45,398 nucleotides of DNA from Gammaproteobacteria bacterium (GTDB lineage: Bacteria; Pseudomonadota; Gammaproteobacteria; Steroidobacterales; JABDKV01). Both the position numbers and the translations under genes were made by a program. Of this stretch, positions 1-7,427 are shown piece by piece. The stretch's first letter is position 1, and every line of letters begins with the position of its first letter. The DNA is taken from the NCBI GenBank assembly GCA_024638445.1, contig JAHEKH010000012.1, positions 1 through 45,398 of the forward strand, read 5' to 3'. The notes under the pieces were generated by a model. That model worked only from the letters and a program-made list of their open reading frames with translations, was not told the origin of the DNA and did no database searches.

Positions 1-2015
1 GTCCAGTCCTGGTCCGGCGACTCGTAGCTGATATCGAAGTTCAGCAGGTCCCGGCTGTCGATCGCGGTAAAGCGGCCAGGATCGGCCGTCGGCTCGCCAA
101 ACATGTCGTCGCGGAACGACCAGTCGGCACGCATCGTCACGGTGCCGCCGTTCTGCGTCGGGAAGCTGTACTCCGGGCTGATCGCAAAGGTGGTTTCCGG
201 GGTCAGCGGCGCCACGGCGTCGGGATCGTCGGCATCGACATCGATCAGCCCCAGCGCGGCGTGGATATAAAAGTTGTCGTTGACCGCCCACGAACCTTCG
301 ACCTCCAGCCCGAGCGACTCCTGGTCGACGATGATATTGCGGGTATCGAAACCGGCCCCGGACGTCGTGCTGACCTGGTAAGGCAAGTCGGAATAGTCGG
401 TAAAGAACCCGGCAACGCTGAGCTTCAGGTTGGGTACCGGCGTTCCCTTGATACCGACCTCGTAGTTGGTCGCCGTGATGTTGTCGTTGGCAACGAAACA
501 GTTTGGCGTGGAAACGTTACCCGGCTCGTCGAAATCCAGCGAACCGAACAGGCAGAACGGGCGCGGTGGGAACTGGCCCGACTGGTAACCGCTGGCAATC
601 GTGCCGTACAGGTTCATGTCGTTGTTGAGGTCCAGCGACCCGGACAGGTCCCAGCTCAGCTCGTCCCAGTCCCGCGAGTTGGTTTCCTCGATCAGGCTGC
701 TGTTGATGTTGACCAGCGCATCCTTCTCGTCCTCGGTGTAGCGCAGGCCGCCTGAAATCCTAAGTCGATCAGTGACTTGCTTGCCGATATTGGCATAGAT
801 CGCCCAGCTGCTGGCGTCCTGTTTCAGCAGGAAATCGCCCGCGCCGCCGAGGAAGATATTCGGGTCCTGGATGTTCTCGCCTTCCTCGTCGAAAAAGTAC
901 AGGCCAGACACGAAATCGAAGTCGCCGTATTCGCCGTTGAGCTGCAGCTCGACCGAAGTCTGGTCGGCGTCGCCGACTTCCGGGAACGACAGGAAGTCGT
1001 CGAAGAAAGCATCATCGTCCAGACCGCTCTCATACTCGGAATGACGCTGGCTGAAGATCAGCCTCGCATTGAGGTTATCCGACATCTCGTAGTCTGCGGT
1101 CAGCGACACGCCGTGCGCGGAGTTGGTCACCGACGTCTGGTCAACTTCGCCGGTGTTGTTGTCGTAGGGGTCGGACGAGACATCGGAGTTTCGATAGCCG
1201 GCCGTGTAAACCGCGCCGTTGGGCAACTCGTCGATCAGCGTGGTGTAGGGGCGCATGCCGTTGTCGCCATCGTTACCGTCGGCGGTGATGACAAGGCTCA
1301 ACCGGTCGCTGATATCCCAGCCCAGTGCGATTCGCGCGGACATGTCCTGTAGTTCGCCGACATCGGCCTCCGCATTGGGCAGTTTTCGAAACTCGCCGAT
1401 ACCGTCGCGGCGGGTAAAGCCACCGGACAACGACAGGGCGACGCCGTCGTGGAGCTGCATGTCGCTGTAGAAATTGGCGGTCACGCGGCCGCGGGTGCCA
1501 ACCTCGAGACTGACCTTGCTGCCGGGGTCCTCACCCGGTTTTTTGGTGATGATATTGATGGCCCCGCCAATGGAGTTTCGGCCCCACAGCGTGCCCTGCG
1601 GACCACGCAGCACCTCGACCCGCTGGATGTTCGCCAGGCTCCAGTTCTGACCGACCTGGCGGCCGAGGTAGACGCCATCGATATAGACAGCGACACCGGG
1701 GTCGGTGGTAATCAGGTGATCCTGCAGCCCGATGCCACGGATAAAGGGATTGACCGACGAGGTGTGACCCGCCGAGAACCCCGTCACGTTGAGGTTGGGC
1801 ACAAACTTGCCCACGTCGGTCAGGTCGACAATGCCCTGCCTCTCGATCGTATCCGCGGTGAACGCGCTGATCGAGGTCGGTACATCGTAGATGCTCTGTT
1901 CGCGTTTCTTGGCGGTGACCACGACCTCCTCGAAAGGCTTCTGCTCGTCTTCGGCCTGCACCAGGACCGGTAAGGCCAGTGCTGCCGCTGAAATCAACAG
2001 GACAAGGTTTCTCAT
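1..2015 (-). CDS. TonB-dependent receptor (3' end beyond the window)
   Basis: The frame is open from an ATG at 2015 to base 1 without a stop, giving about 671 residues. The N-terminus is a signal peptide (MRNLVLLISAAALALPVLVQA), followed by a TonB-box-like segment (FEEVVVTAKKREQ) and a plug domain with the family hallmarks VYIDGVYLGR, IQRVEVLRGPQGTLWGRNSIGGAINIITKKP. The last visible residues (SRDLLNFDISYESPDQDW) resemble the penultimate barrel strands, so perhaps only 20-60 residues are missing. Receptors of this subgroup are outer-membrane energised importers of siderophores, oligosaccharides or other large substrates; the sequence does not show which. No transport partner lies next to it. 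The 96 bases upstream separate it from the next gene on the same strand. Family assignment is firm, substrate unknown. Confidence 0.93.
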   Translation of the reverse strand, partial: MRNLVLLISAAALALPVLVQAEDEQKPFEEVVVTAKKREQSIYDVPTSISAFTADTIERQGIVDLTDVGKFVPNLNVTGFSAGHTSSVNPFIRGIGLQDHLITTDPGVAVYIDGVYLGRQVGQNWSLANIQRVEVLRGPQGTLWGRNSIGGAINIITKKPGEDPGSKVSLEVGTRGRVTANFYSDMQLHDGVALSLSGGFTRRDGIGEFRKLPNAEADVGELQDMSARIALGWDISDRLSLVITADGNDGDNGMRPYTTLIDELPNGAVYTAGYRNSDVSSDPYDNNTGEVDQTSVTNSAHGVSLTADYEMSDNLNARLIFSQRHSEYESGLDDDAFFDDFLSFPEVGDADQTSVELQLNGEYGDFDFVSGLYFFDEEGENIQDPNIFLGGAGDFLLKQDASSWAIYANIGKQVTDRLRISGGLRYTEDEKDALVNINSSLIEETNSRDWDELSWDLSGSLDLNNDMNLYGTIASGYQSGQFPPRPFCLFGSLDFDEPGNVSTPNCFVANDNITATNYEVGIKGTPVPNLKLSVAGFFTDYSDLPYQVSTTSGAGFDTRNIIVDQESLGLEVEGSWAVNDNFYIHAALGLIDVDADDPDAVAPLTPETTFAISPEYSFPTQNGGTVTMRADWSFRDDMFGEPTADPGRFTAIDSRDLLNFDISYESPDQDW

Positions 2016-2111
2016 GTCCGTCTCCCCCAAGATGAACCGGCGCAGGCTGCGCCCCGTGGATTTTTGCCCCTGCACCGGTGTTTGGCAAGTTTTGGCAGGC
2101 ACTCAGGCTGA

Positions 2112-3065
2112 TTACAGCTCACGGACGAAGAAAGATACCGTTGCGGTGCTCACCTTTTCCGCAATTGCCGGCCGGTTCGAATAAAAACCCAGCGCATGAC
2201 CGGCGCCCGGGATCGCCAGTACTTCGACCCGTGTGCTGCCGGCGCTGGCTGCGGCGTTCTGCGCAACGGTCGCTGGTACGGTGTTGTCCGCTTCACCATA
2301 GACCAGCAGCAGGGGCCCCCTGTGGCCCGCGAAAGCCGCACCCGGCCGGCTCGATTCGAGGTTGGCAAACCAGCCATGCGACAGCTCCTGCTGCTGCCCC
2401 CAGGGCGTCGTGAAGACGACGAAACCGTCGCGGCCTGCGATATCTTTCAGCCGCCGCCATGCCGCAGATCCGCCGACGAAAGCCTCCATGGTGGCCGCAC
2501 CGTTATCGGCCACCGGTGCCCATAACGCGACGGCCGCCGGTCGTTCCGGCCCGGCGATCATCATGACGATACGCCCACCCATGCTGTAGCCCAGCAACCC
2601 GATCCGCGTGGCATCGACATCCGGCCGGGAACGTACCCAGTCGAGCGCCGCCCCGACGTCTGCAACCATGTTGTCCAGCGTGTTGTGGCGAAATGATTCG
2701 CGGCTTGCACCACAACCGCTGAAGTCCATACGCAGTGAGGCAATACCGGCGTGCGCCAGGCCCTCGGCAACCGCGCTGAAACCGCCGGCCTCGTCGCGGC
2801 TGCCACCATGACCGTGCGCCATGATCACCACGGGGTGCCTGCCGGCGTTGCCGTCCGGCTTCACCCACATCGCTGGCACCTCGATACCCCGGGACGGATA
2901 ATACAGTGGCGTACTGACTGCCACCGCCTGGGGCAGCATGGGCTGGCAGGCGGCGAGAAGGGCCGCGAGGGTGCTGCCGAGGACGGCACGCAGCAGCGAC
3001 AGACTAGCGGGGACCCGCCCCCAGCGTGGTGTGGCATGCCGCACAGGCGGCGAGGAAGTCCGCAT
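2112..3065 (-). CDS. alpha/beta hydrolase lipoprotein (dienelactone-hydrolase-like)
   Basis: 317 residues from ATG 3065. A basic N-region and hydrophobic stretch end in the lipobox LAAC, so the mature protein should be a membrane-anchored lipoprotein. The hydrolase core shows the oxyanion-side HGHGGSRDE, the nucleophile elbow GYSMGG, an acid in YGEADNTVP and the catalytic histidine in GAGHALG, in the order expected for the fold. It probably cleaves an ester or similar bond at the periplasmic face; the substrate is unknown. The start overlaps the end of the upstream cytochrome gene by 62 bases, so the two are likely cotranscribed; an alternative start nearer the hydrophobic segment (CTG codons around 3000) would shorten the long N-region. 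Fold is certain, activity is inferred. Confidence 0.85.
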   Translation of the reverse strand: MRTSSPPVRHATPRWGRVPASLSLLRAVLGSTLAALLAACQPMLPQAVAVSTPLYYPSRGIEVPAMWVKPDGNAGRHPVVIMAHGHGGSRDEAGGFSAVAEGLAHAGIASLRMDFSGCGASRESFRHNTLDNMVADVGAALDWVRSRPDVDATRIGLLGYSMGGRIVMMIAGPERPAAVALWAPVADNGAATMEAFVGGSAAWRRLKDIAGRDGFVVFTTPWGQQQELSHGWFANLESSRPGAAFAGHRGPLLLVYGEADNTVPATVAQNAAASAGSTRVEVLAIPGAGHALGFYSNRPAIAEKVSTATVSFFVREL

Positions 3066-3705
3066 AGATTCCAGCCCGGCGATTGGGATCCTGCTCCATC
3101 ATGCCATGCGCCGCGAGCTGGTGAACCCGCCGCGACAGGTTACGCGTGCGGCCGTAATCGCTGTCGTCGTCACTGAGTTCATGCGTGGACAGCGGCGCTT
3201 CGAGCAGCAGGTCGATACCCTGGTTCCAGGCCTCGTTGGACGGGCCGATCAGGCCCTCCCACATCCGGTCAGCGGCCCACTGGTGGCGCTGCATGTGCGA
3301 TGCCAGGCCATCCTCGTCGCCGGGCTCGGTGTGCCGCGAGAACTGACCGCTGATGTTGTTGGCGCGGTGGCAATCGGCACAGGCCGATGCCATCGCCGCA
3401 GCGGCGCCGGCCGCGGCCTCCAGGTCCTGCGCCTCAACCGCGGTGCGCGCCGCCGTGCGCATCGCCTCGATTGAGCCCGACCACTGCTCCGGCACATTGT
3501 CAGGGGCCTGGTGGCCGGCAAGCCACCGGGCCGGCTCGCGGGTTGCCTTGAGATCGCCGCGGATAACGGCGTCCTTGATAGTGGTGATTGCCGTCAGGTG
3601 CTCGTGCATGTGCCCCACTACATCGACAGCCGAGGGCTCGCCGTGAATGGACATGGAAATCGGCGTGAACAGCAGGATCGCAATGACTGACTTCGCCCGG
3701 TTCAT
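3004..3705 (-). CDS. secreted c-type cytochrome-like protein with two CxxCH motifs
   Basis: 233 residues from ATG 3705 (an upstream in-frame ATG at 3816 would read through the preceding gene's terminator and give no signal peptide). The N-terminus MNRAKSVIAILLFTPISMSIHG is a Sec signal. Two heme c attachment sites are visible, CADCH at residues 109-113 and CAACH at 221-225; the protein is helical with several Met and His that could be distal ligands. It should carry one or two covalent hemes in the periplasm and take part in electron transfer, but no partner oxidoreductase lies nearby. Downstream it overlaps the hydrolase lipoprotein gene. I do not recognise a named family; it resembles the cytochrome c' / CytC_2-like helical type. 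Confidence 0.8.
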   Translation of the reverse strand: MNRAKSVIAILLFTPISMSIHGEPSAVDVVGHMHEHLTAITTIKDAVIRGDLKATREPARWLAGHQAPDNVPEQWSGSIEAMRTAARTAVEAQDLEAAAGAAAAMASACADCHRANNISGQFSRHTEPGDEDGLASHMQRHQWAADRMWEGLIGPSNEAWNQGIDLLLEAPLSTHELSDDDSDYGRTRNLSRRVHQLAAHGMMEQDPNRRAGIYADFLAACAACHTTLGAGPR

Positions 3706-3763
3706 GCCCCGAGTGTCTGACGCGGCACGCGAAAGCGAAATACGGTGTTCTACGTACGCCCAC

Positions 3764-3790
3764 AAAAAACCCCGCAATTTCGCGGGGTTT
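3764..3790 (-). terminator. intrinsic terminator after the PEP-CTERM gene
   Basis: On the minus strand a perfect 6-bp CCCCGC/GCGGGG stem (3770-3775 with 3782-3787), extended by A-T pairs, has a 6-base loop and is followed by six T (complement of 3764-3769). It lies 28 bases past the PEP-CTERM stop and separates that gene from the cytochrome gene. Confidence 0.85.
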
Positions 3791-3817
3791 CTGTGTCGAG
3801 CATGTCGCCCCGGCAAA

Positions 3818-4321
3818 CTAGCGGCGGCGCGAAAATCCGAAACCGGCCAGTCCGAGGGTCAGCAGCACGAAGATGCCCGGCTCGGCCACCTCCAGCACGC
3901 GCTGATCGGTAATCGCCGCACCGAAGATCTCCCAATCGATGATGAGGGCTTCATCGGCACCGGTAATCCGGGCGTCCAGCGTGAGATCGAAGCTGGCGTT
4001 ACCGACCGGCAGCCCGTAAGGACCATGGTCCTCGGCTACGCCGCGGGCGATGGTGAGGCCGCTGAAAATTTCCGTATCGTCGATACTCGCCGCCAGGCAG
4101 TCGGCTATGTAGAAATCGCCGCAGGGATCCCACGTACCGGTCCCCATCGCCGAAAACGCCAGCGCCAGGTTGTCGTAACCGTAGGCGTCGATGGTCAGCG
4201 TGGTAAACGGGTTGTTGCTATCCAGCTCCAGGTGGCCCGAGGCGAACGGGACCGCGCCGGCCAGGGCCGGTAGCAACATCGCGGCGATTCCCGCCAGTGC
4301 CAGTCTTGTTTTTGTCATCAT
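3818..4321 (-). CDS. PEP-CTERM sorting-signal protein
   Basis: 167 residues. The N-terminus (MMTKTRLALAGIAAMLLPALAGA) is a signal peptide; the C-terminus has AEPG, then a hydrophobic helix (IFVLLTLGLAGFGF) and SRRR, which is the tripartite PEP-CTERM signal recognised by exosortase in EPS-producing Gram-negatives. The intervening domain is short, acidic and beta-rich with two Cys (CGDFYIADC), consistent with a secreted structural or matrix protein. The exosortase itself is not in the window. The gene is monocistronic: a terminator follows and a sigma-54-type promoter sits upstream at 4389-4403, which fits the PrsK/PrsR/RpoN control described for PEP-CTERM genes. The sorting class is clear; function of the mature protein is unknown. 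Confidence 0.88.
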   Translation of the reverse strand: MMTKTRLALAGIAAMLLPALAGAVPFASGHLELDSNNPFTTLTIDAYGYDNLALAFSAMGTGTWDPCGDFYIADCLAASIDDTEIFSGLTIARGVAEDHGPYGLPVGNASFDLTLDARITGADEALIIDWEIFGAAITDQRVLEVAEPGIFVLLTLGLAGFGFSRRR

Positions 4322-4388
4322 TGATGCGGTTCCAGTTGTCAGAATTAAGACAAGCCGTCGTGGCCTGTCGCTGATTACGAGAATAAAA

Positions 4389-4403
4389 GCAAGAACCGGA
4401 CCA
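4389..4403 (-). promoter_or_regulatory. sigma-54-type promoter of the PEP-CTERM gene
   Basis: Read on the minus strand this is TGGTCCG-GTTC-TTGCT. Against the RpoN consensus TGGCACG-N4-TTGCW it keeps the invariant GG and GC with the exact 10-base spacing, and matches 5 of 7 in the -24 box and all of the -12 box. Transcription would start near 4377-4378, about 57 bases before the ATG. The -12 half (GTTCTTGCTTT) is identical to that of the promoter at 39090-39104. Confidence 0.6.
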
Positions 4404-4457
4404 ACCCGGCCAACCCACCCCTGTTTCTCACATAATCAACGAAAATCGCCTCCTTTT

Positions 4458-4473
4458 TGTGACCTGCGTCACA
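4458..4473. promoter_or_regulatory. perfect TGTGA-N6-TCACA palindrome (CRP-type or enhancer site)
   Basis: The sequence is TGTGACCTGCGTCACA, the full CRP/Vfr consensus dyad. Its centre is about 88 bases upstream of the predicted start of the sigma-54 promoter, a normal distance for an enhancer-binding protein, and 180 bases upstream of the divergent gene. It could serve a CRP-family regulator or the sigma-54 activator; the sequence alone does not decide. Confidence 0.6.
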
Positions 4474-4645
4474 CTTTCCGGTCCGTTTCCCGCATTAAGT
4501 GAACCGCTGCTCCTGCGGGCCTCAGTGAGCCAGACCGGTGTTTGTAAAGTCCACCGACACCCCCGCCCTGCTACGGACAAGTACTGATTTACACGGCCGG
4601 CCGGCGCGCGCATGAATAAAGTGGGCAACTGAATGGAGTGCGCGG

Positions 4646-5248
4646 ATGACAGCGCCGGAAACACCGGTTTCGATTGACGTCGATCAGTCGATCTGGGAGC
4701 GATTTTTTACCGTGGCGCCGCTGGTGCTGATTGGCACCCGGGATTCTGCGGGGGTCGCTGATATGGCGCCCAAGCACATGGTCACGCCGCTGGGCTGGGA
4801 CAACTACTTCGGATTCGTGTGCACACCACGTCACAAGACCTGGCAGAACGTGGAAGCCGGTGAACGGTTTACCGTCAGCTACCCGCGGCCGGACCAGCTG
4901 CTGTTTGCCAGCCTGACCGCGACACCCCGTTGCGACGACGACAGCAAGCCGGTGCTCGACGAGCTGGATACTTTTCCGGCACCCGACTCCGGTTTGCCGA
5001 TGCTGGCGAAGGCCTACCTGTGGTTCGACTGCGAGATGGAGCGTGTCGTTACCGGGTTTGGCGACAACGGGCTGATCTGCGGAAAGATCGTTGCAGCCTA
5101 TGCCGCCACCGACGCCTTGCGGCACTCGGAAGTCGACAGCGACACGCAGCTGAATAATGCGCCGCTGCTGACTTACGTGCATCCGGGTCGCTTCAGCGTC
5201 ATCAACTCCTCGTACTCCTTTCCGTTCCCCGCAGGCATGGAAAAATGA
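4646..5248 (+). CDS. flavin-reductase-like (DIM6/NTAB) FMN-binding protein
   Basis: 200 residues from ATG 4646, preceded by GGAG at a good distance. The N-terminal half has the split-barrel FMN-binding pattern of the flavin reductase / DIM6-NTAB family: VAPLVLIGTRDSAGVADMAPKHMV, then WDNYFGFVCTPRHKTWQNVEAGERFTVSYP. These proteins bind FMN and act as flavin reductases or flavin-dependent oxidoreductases. It is the first gene of a three-gene operon; its stop overlaps the start of the M20 peptidase by 4 bases (ATGA), so translation is coupled. The substrate is unknown, but the tight linkage to a peptidase and a P-loop protein suggests a shared catabolic pathway. Confidence 0.82.
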   Translation: MTAPETPVSIDVDQSIWERFFTVAPLVLIGTRDSAGVADMAPKHMVTPLGWDNYFGFVCTPRHKTWQNVEAGERFTVSYPRPDQLLFASLTATPRCDDDSKPVLDELDTFPAPDSGLPMLAKAYLWFDCEMERVVTGFGDNGLICGKIVAAYAATDALRHSEVDSDTQLNNAPLLTYVHPGRFSVINSSYSFPFPAGMEK

Positions 5249-6405
5249 GCACGGTCGATGGCCCGGCATTGCTGGCGGCGCTGCGCCGGCAGCGAGCGCC
5301 CATGCTCGACTTCCTGCACGACCTGACGGTCGCGGAATCGCCGTCACACTCCGACGATGCGCTGAGGATCGTGCGCAGCGTCCTGGCCCGGCGGCTCGAA
5401 GACCTGGGTTTCGCGACCCGCGCCGCCGGTGGTCAGCATCTCTATGCACGCCCGCGCACCCGCGAACGCTACCAGGAAACGCAGCTCCTGATCGGCCACT
5501 TCGATACCGTGTGGCCCCACGGCACCCTGCGGGACATGCCGTTCAGCGTGGACGGCAATATCGTCCGCGGCCCCGGCGTCTTTGACATGAAGGGTGGCCT
5601 GACACAGATCGTGTTTGCGCTGCAGGCCCTCGAAGAGCTGGAATTCAACCCATCGCTGACACCGGTCGTTTTCGTCAATGCCGACGAAGAGGTCGGCAGC
5701 CGTCACTCCGGTCGCTACATTCGCATGCTTGCCCGGCGGGTCAGGCGTGCCTATGTGTTGGAGCCGTCGCTGGGAGCGGAAGGCAAGCTCAAGACCCGCC
5801 GCAAGGGGATCGCCCGCTACACGGTTACCGTGCACGGCAAGGCGGCGCACGCCGGACTCGACCCCGGAGGTGGCGCCAGCGCAATCCTGGAGCTGTCGCA
5901 CCAGATCCAGGCCCTGTTCGCACTCAACGATCACGACCGCGGCATCTCGGTGAACGTCGGCACGGTCGACGGTGGCGTGAGACCGAACGTGGTTGCGCCG
6001 CACAGCCAGGCAATCGTTGATGTCCGGGTCGCTACCGCGGAAGATGCCGAACGGATCGAGGCCGCCATTTTGGGGCTCCAGCCAAAAACAAGCGGGATTC
6101 GGCTGCACATCGAAGGCGGTTTTGGCCGGCCGGCGCTGGAGGCGACCCCGCGCAACATGGTGCTGCTGCAGCAGGCCCGCGAGCTGGGGTCATCGATCGG
6201 CCTGGAGCTCGACGAGGGTATGGCCGGTGGCGGCTCGGACGGCAATACCACCAGCCTCTATACCGCAACGCTCGACGGCCTCGGCCCGGTGGGTGATGGC
6301 GCCCACGCGCGCCACGAGTATCTCGACATCGATCGCACCATAGAACGCGCAGCGCTCCTGGCGCTGCTGATCGCCGCGGAACATCGCGGCGGGGAGCCCG
6401 GCTGA
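5245..6405 (+). CDS. M20-family metallopeptidase (glutamate carboxypeptidase-like)
   Basis: 386 residues, the usual M20A/CPG2 length. Zinc-ligand motifs are all present: GHFDTVWPHG (H85, D87), GPGVFDMKGG (D114), NADEEVGS (catalytic E148, ligand E149), LEPS (E173) and a C-terminal DGAHARHEY (H354 or H357). The dimerisation lid lies roughly at 185-290. The LDGLGPVGDGAH signature is closest to carboxypeptidase G2, which removes C-terminal glutamate from N-acyl or peptidyl substrates; cytoplasmic, as no signal peptide is seen. It overlaps both neighbours (4 bases upstream, 1 base downstream), so the three proteins are made together. Family firm; glutamate specificity is inference. Confidence 0.9.
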   Translation: MSTVDGPALLAALRRQRAPMLDFLHDLTVAESPSHSDDALRIVRSVLARRLEDLGFATRAAGGQHLYARPRTRERYQETQLLIGHFDTVWPHGTLRDMPFSVDGNIVRGPGVFDMKGGLTQIVFALQALEELEFNPSLTPVVFVNADEEVGSRHSGRYIRMLARRVRRAYVLEPSLGAEGKLKTRRKGIARYTVTVHGKAAHAGLDPGGGASAILELSHQIQALFALNDHDRGISVNVGTVDGGVRPNVVAPHSQAIVDVRVATAEDAERIEAAILGLQPKTSGIRLHIEGGFGRPALEATPRNMVLLQQARELGSSIGLELDEGMAGGGSDGNTTSLYTATLDGLGPVGDGAHARHEYLDIDRTIERAALLALLIAAEHRGGEPG

Positions 6406-7427
6406 TGAACCGCTACGTGATGACCTCCCTGACCCGGAACACCGATCTTGCGCAACGGCCCTTCGATATCGAAGCGGTGCCACGACCGGACTGGCGGGAA
6501 GGTGATTTTGTGGCAGTACGGGTGGCCGGCACACCGAATGCGCTCTATCGGTTCGAAATTGCGACCGGACGCCGGGTCGACGTGATGCCCGGCGATCTCG
6601 CAATCAGCGCCCTGGGCACACGTGCCGCCACACTCGAGGGTGTCGGCAGCTGGCGTGACGTGGGCGAGGACGGGCGAATGAATTCGCTGACCGGCGCCGG
6701 GTTGCTGGGGCTGGCGACCTCGTCATCGAGAATGCTGCCGGACTACATGTCGCTGGACTACATTGGCCACGTGGTGCGCGACGGCAAGCGCCTGGGAATG
6801 ATCGATTTCGTGCAGCAACACGGGTCGGCCGTACTCGGTATTCCGGTCGTGCTGCTGGTTGGCACCTCGATGTCGGCCGGCAAGACTTCGACCGGGCGCG
6901 TCATCGTGCATGAACTCAAGCGCGCAGGACTCAAGGTGGCCGGCGCAAAATTCACCGGTGCCGCCCGCTTCCACGATGTGCTGTCGTTTGCCGACGCCGG
7001 CGCCGACCACATACTCGATTTCGTTGATGCCGGACTGCCCTCTACCGTCGTGCCCGAGGCGGAATTTCGCACGGCCATGACAAACATGCTGGCGCAGATC
7101 GCGGCGTTCGACGTCGACGTGCTGGTCGCCGAAGCCGGTGCCTCGCCGCTGGAACCGTATAACGGCGCAACCGCGGTCGAGATGCTGATGCCCTACGTGC
7201 GCTATACGATTCTGTGCGCTTCCGACCCCTATTCGGTTGTCGGCGTCATCAAGGCCTTTGGGCTGGTACCCGACCTGGTTGCCGGTCCGGCGGCCGCTAC
7301 CGATGCCGCCGCCAGCCTGGTCCATGCATTGACCGGGCTGCCCAGCATCGACAACCTCGATCCCGGTGCCGGCGATGCGATAAGACGCCGCCTGGCACCA
7401 GCGCTCGAAATGCTCACGGAAAGCTAG
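6405..7427 (+). CDS. two-domain P-loop protein, DUF1611-like
   Basis: 340 residues. The N-terminal ~140 residues form a beta-rich domain (SALGTRAATLEGVGSWRDVG); the C-terminal part opens with a hydrophobic strand and a Walker A loop, GTSMSAGKTS (residues 153-162), followed by GRVIVHELKRAGLKVAGAKF and an acidic VLVAEAGASPLEP strand that may be the Walker B equivalent. This order resembles DUF1611 proteins such as DgcN of D-glutamate metabolism, and MobB-like P-loop proteins, but I am not certain it belongs to either. The start overlaps the M20 stop by one base (TGATG). It ends convergently with the CadC-type gene, sharing a CTAG at 7424-7427. It probably uses ATP or GTP in the same pathway as the peptidase. 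Confidence 0.7.
   Translation: MNRYVMTSLTRNTDLAQRPFDIEAVPRPDWREGDFVAVRVAGTPNALYRFEIATGRRVDVMPGDLAISALGTRAATLEGVGSWRDVGEDGRMNSLTGAGLLGLATSSSRMLPDYMSLDYIGHVVRDGKRLGMIDFVQQHGSAVLGIPVVLLVGTSMSAGKTSTGRVIVHELKRAGLKVAGAKFTGAARFHDVLSFADAGADHILDFVDAGLPSTVVPEAEFRTAMTNMLAQIAAFDVDVLVAEAGASPLEPYNGATAVEMLMPYVRYTILCASDPYSVVGVIKAFGLVPDLVAGPAAATDAAASLVHALTGLPSIDNLDPGAGDAIRRRLAPALEMLTES

Larger units (their letters stand above)
4322..4645. other. 324-base divergent intergenic region
   Basis: This region lies between the PEP-CTERM gene (minus) and the flavin-reductase-like gene (plus). It holds a sigma-54-type promoter facing the PEP-CTERM gene and a perfect TGTGA-N6-TCACA palindrome. A plausible SD (GGAG, about 8 bases before ATG 4646) serves the plus-strand gene. 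I see no ORF or RNA gene in it. Confidence 0.7.

Noticed and set aside
1531-2088. Minus-strand 185-codon frame within the first TonB receptor gene
   Set aside because: It is a shadow: the correct frame starts at 2015 and encodes signal peptide, TonB box and plug.
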